From: Burkholderia plantarii
GTDB taxonomy: Bacteria > Pseudomonadota > Gammaproteobacteria > Burkholderiales > Burkholderiaceae
DNA length: 64,000 bases
Reading direction: 5' to 3'
NCBI RefSeq assembly: GCF_001411805.1
Contig: NZ_CP007212.1
Coordinates: 2,232,001-2,296,000, forward strand
Under the pieces are notes generated by a model that searched no databases, was not told the DNA's origin, and saw only the letters and a program-made list of their open reading frames with translations. This document shows positions 63,670-64,000 of this stretch, piece by piece (positions within the stretch are counted from its first letter, which is position 1; the number at the start of each line of letters is the position of its first letter). The translations under genes were made by a program, and so were the position numbers.

Positions 63670-63675
63670 TACAAT
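63670..63675 (+). promoter_or_regulatory. -10-like element of the diacylglycerol kinase gene
   Basis: TACAAT, five of six positions of TATAAT, 34 bases before the ATG at 63709. A -35 box at the normal distance would fall inside the 7-bp repeat. Confidence 0.5.
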
Positions 63676-63708
63676 CGTAAGCATCCACCTGCCGCGAGGG
63701 CCGCCACG

Positions 63709-64000
63709 ATGTCCCACCCAGCCGCACCGCGATCCATGCCCGACCTTGCCTGCGAACCTGCCCCCACCGCCGACGCGCCGTTCGTGTTCGTCGTCAACGC
63801 CGGCTCGGGGCGGCAGCGCGAACTCGACGCGCTCGTCGCCCGGCTCGACGACGCGTTCGGCCGCGCCGGGCGCCGCTACGAACTCGTGAGCGTCACCGAA
63901 CCGTCGCGGCTCGAGGCGAGCGTGGCGCGCGCGGCCGACCTCGCGCGCGGCGGCGTGCTGGTGGGCGTGGGCGGCGACGGCACGCTGCGCACGGTGGCGC
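63709..64000 (+). CDS. Diacylglycerol kinase-family protein, 5' part only
   Basis: About 97 codons are visible before the right edge. After a short leader the sequence has FVFVVNAGSGRQRELDAL, a nucleotide-binding segment, and then GVLVGVGGDGTLRTVA, the GGDGT motif of the diacylglycerol kinase/sphingosine kinase catalytic fold. Its lipid substrate cannot be told without the rest. The start is the ATG at 63709. Confidence 0.85.
   Translation, partial: MSHPAAPRSMPDLACEPAPTADAPFVFVVNAGSGRQRELDALVARLDDAFGRAGRRYELVSVTEPSRLEASVARAADLARGGVLVGVGGDGTLRTVA

Noticed and set aside
1..64000. CRISPR arrays, tRNA or rRNA genes, IS elements, attachment sites
   Set aside because: No repeat-spacer series, cloverleaf, rRNA segment or transposase was recognised in the sequence.

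Overview
The window is a high-GC segment of a beta-proteobacterial genome, most likely a Burkholderia. Reasons are the base composition, the pyochelin locus, the mixture of LysR, LuxR and MFS families, and the G/C-rich short tandem repeats between genes. The species cannot be fixed from the window alone. No rRNA, tRNA, CRISPR array, IS element or origin was seen.

Layout. (1) 0-2.9 kb: the 5' end of an unrecognised gene running off the left edge, a solo LuxR-type AHL receptor, and about 1.5 kb without convincing genes. (2) 2.9-11.1 kb: a secreted alpha/beta hydrolase, a decayed TonB-receptor gene, a four-gene SDR/EthD/hydrolase/dehydrogenase operon divergent from a TetR regulator with two palindromic operators, and a LysR/LysE divergent pair. 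(3) 11.3-34.9 kb: a complete pyochelin biosynthesis and uptake locus. pchDCBA runs rightward. pchR, pchEFG, an ABC exporter gene, fptA, fptB, fptC and fptX run leftward. Gene order matches Pseudomonas aeruginosa, but there is only one ABC half-transporter gene, and it is broken by an in-frame TGA. Fur-box-like sites lie before pchD/pchR and before fptA. (4) 35.1-40.7 kb: a three-subunit membrane gluconate dehydrogenase-type operon and a chemoreceptor with a sigma-28-type promoter. (5) 41-48.7 kb: a TolC-family remnant, an acyltransferase, a secreted subtilase, a chitosanase-like secreted enzyme, a lipoprotein and glycogen synthase. (6) 49-64 kb: a zinc dehydrogenase, a UdgX-like protein with altered catalytic motifs, a doxX/ECF sigma/anti-sigma operon, LysR and LacI regulators, a frameshifted 2-hydroxyacid dehydrogenase divergent from an MFS/SDR/EthD-like operon, a DHA2 exporter, an asparaginase and the start of a diacylglycerol-kinase-family gene.

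How the genes work together. In the pyochelin locus PchA and PchB make salicylate and PchD activates it. PchE and PchF load and cyclise two cysteines, PchG reduces one ring, and PchC edits. FptA takes ferripyochelin across the outer membrane and FptX across the inner membrane. PchR and Fur presumably control both arms. Nearly all neighbouring pch genes overlap by ATGA, so the assembly line is translationally coupled. The gluconate-dehydrogenase operon and the LacI/2-hydroxyacid dehydrogenase/MFS cluster could both belong to sugar-acid metabolism; that link is inference.
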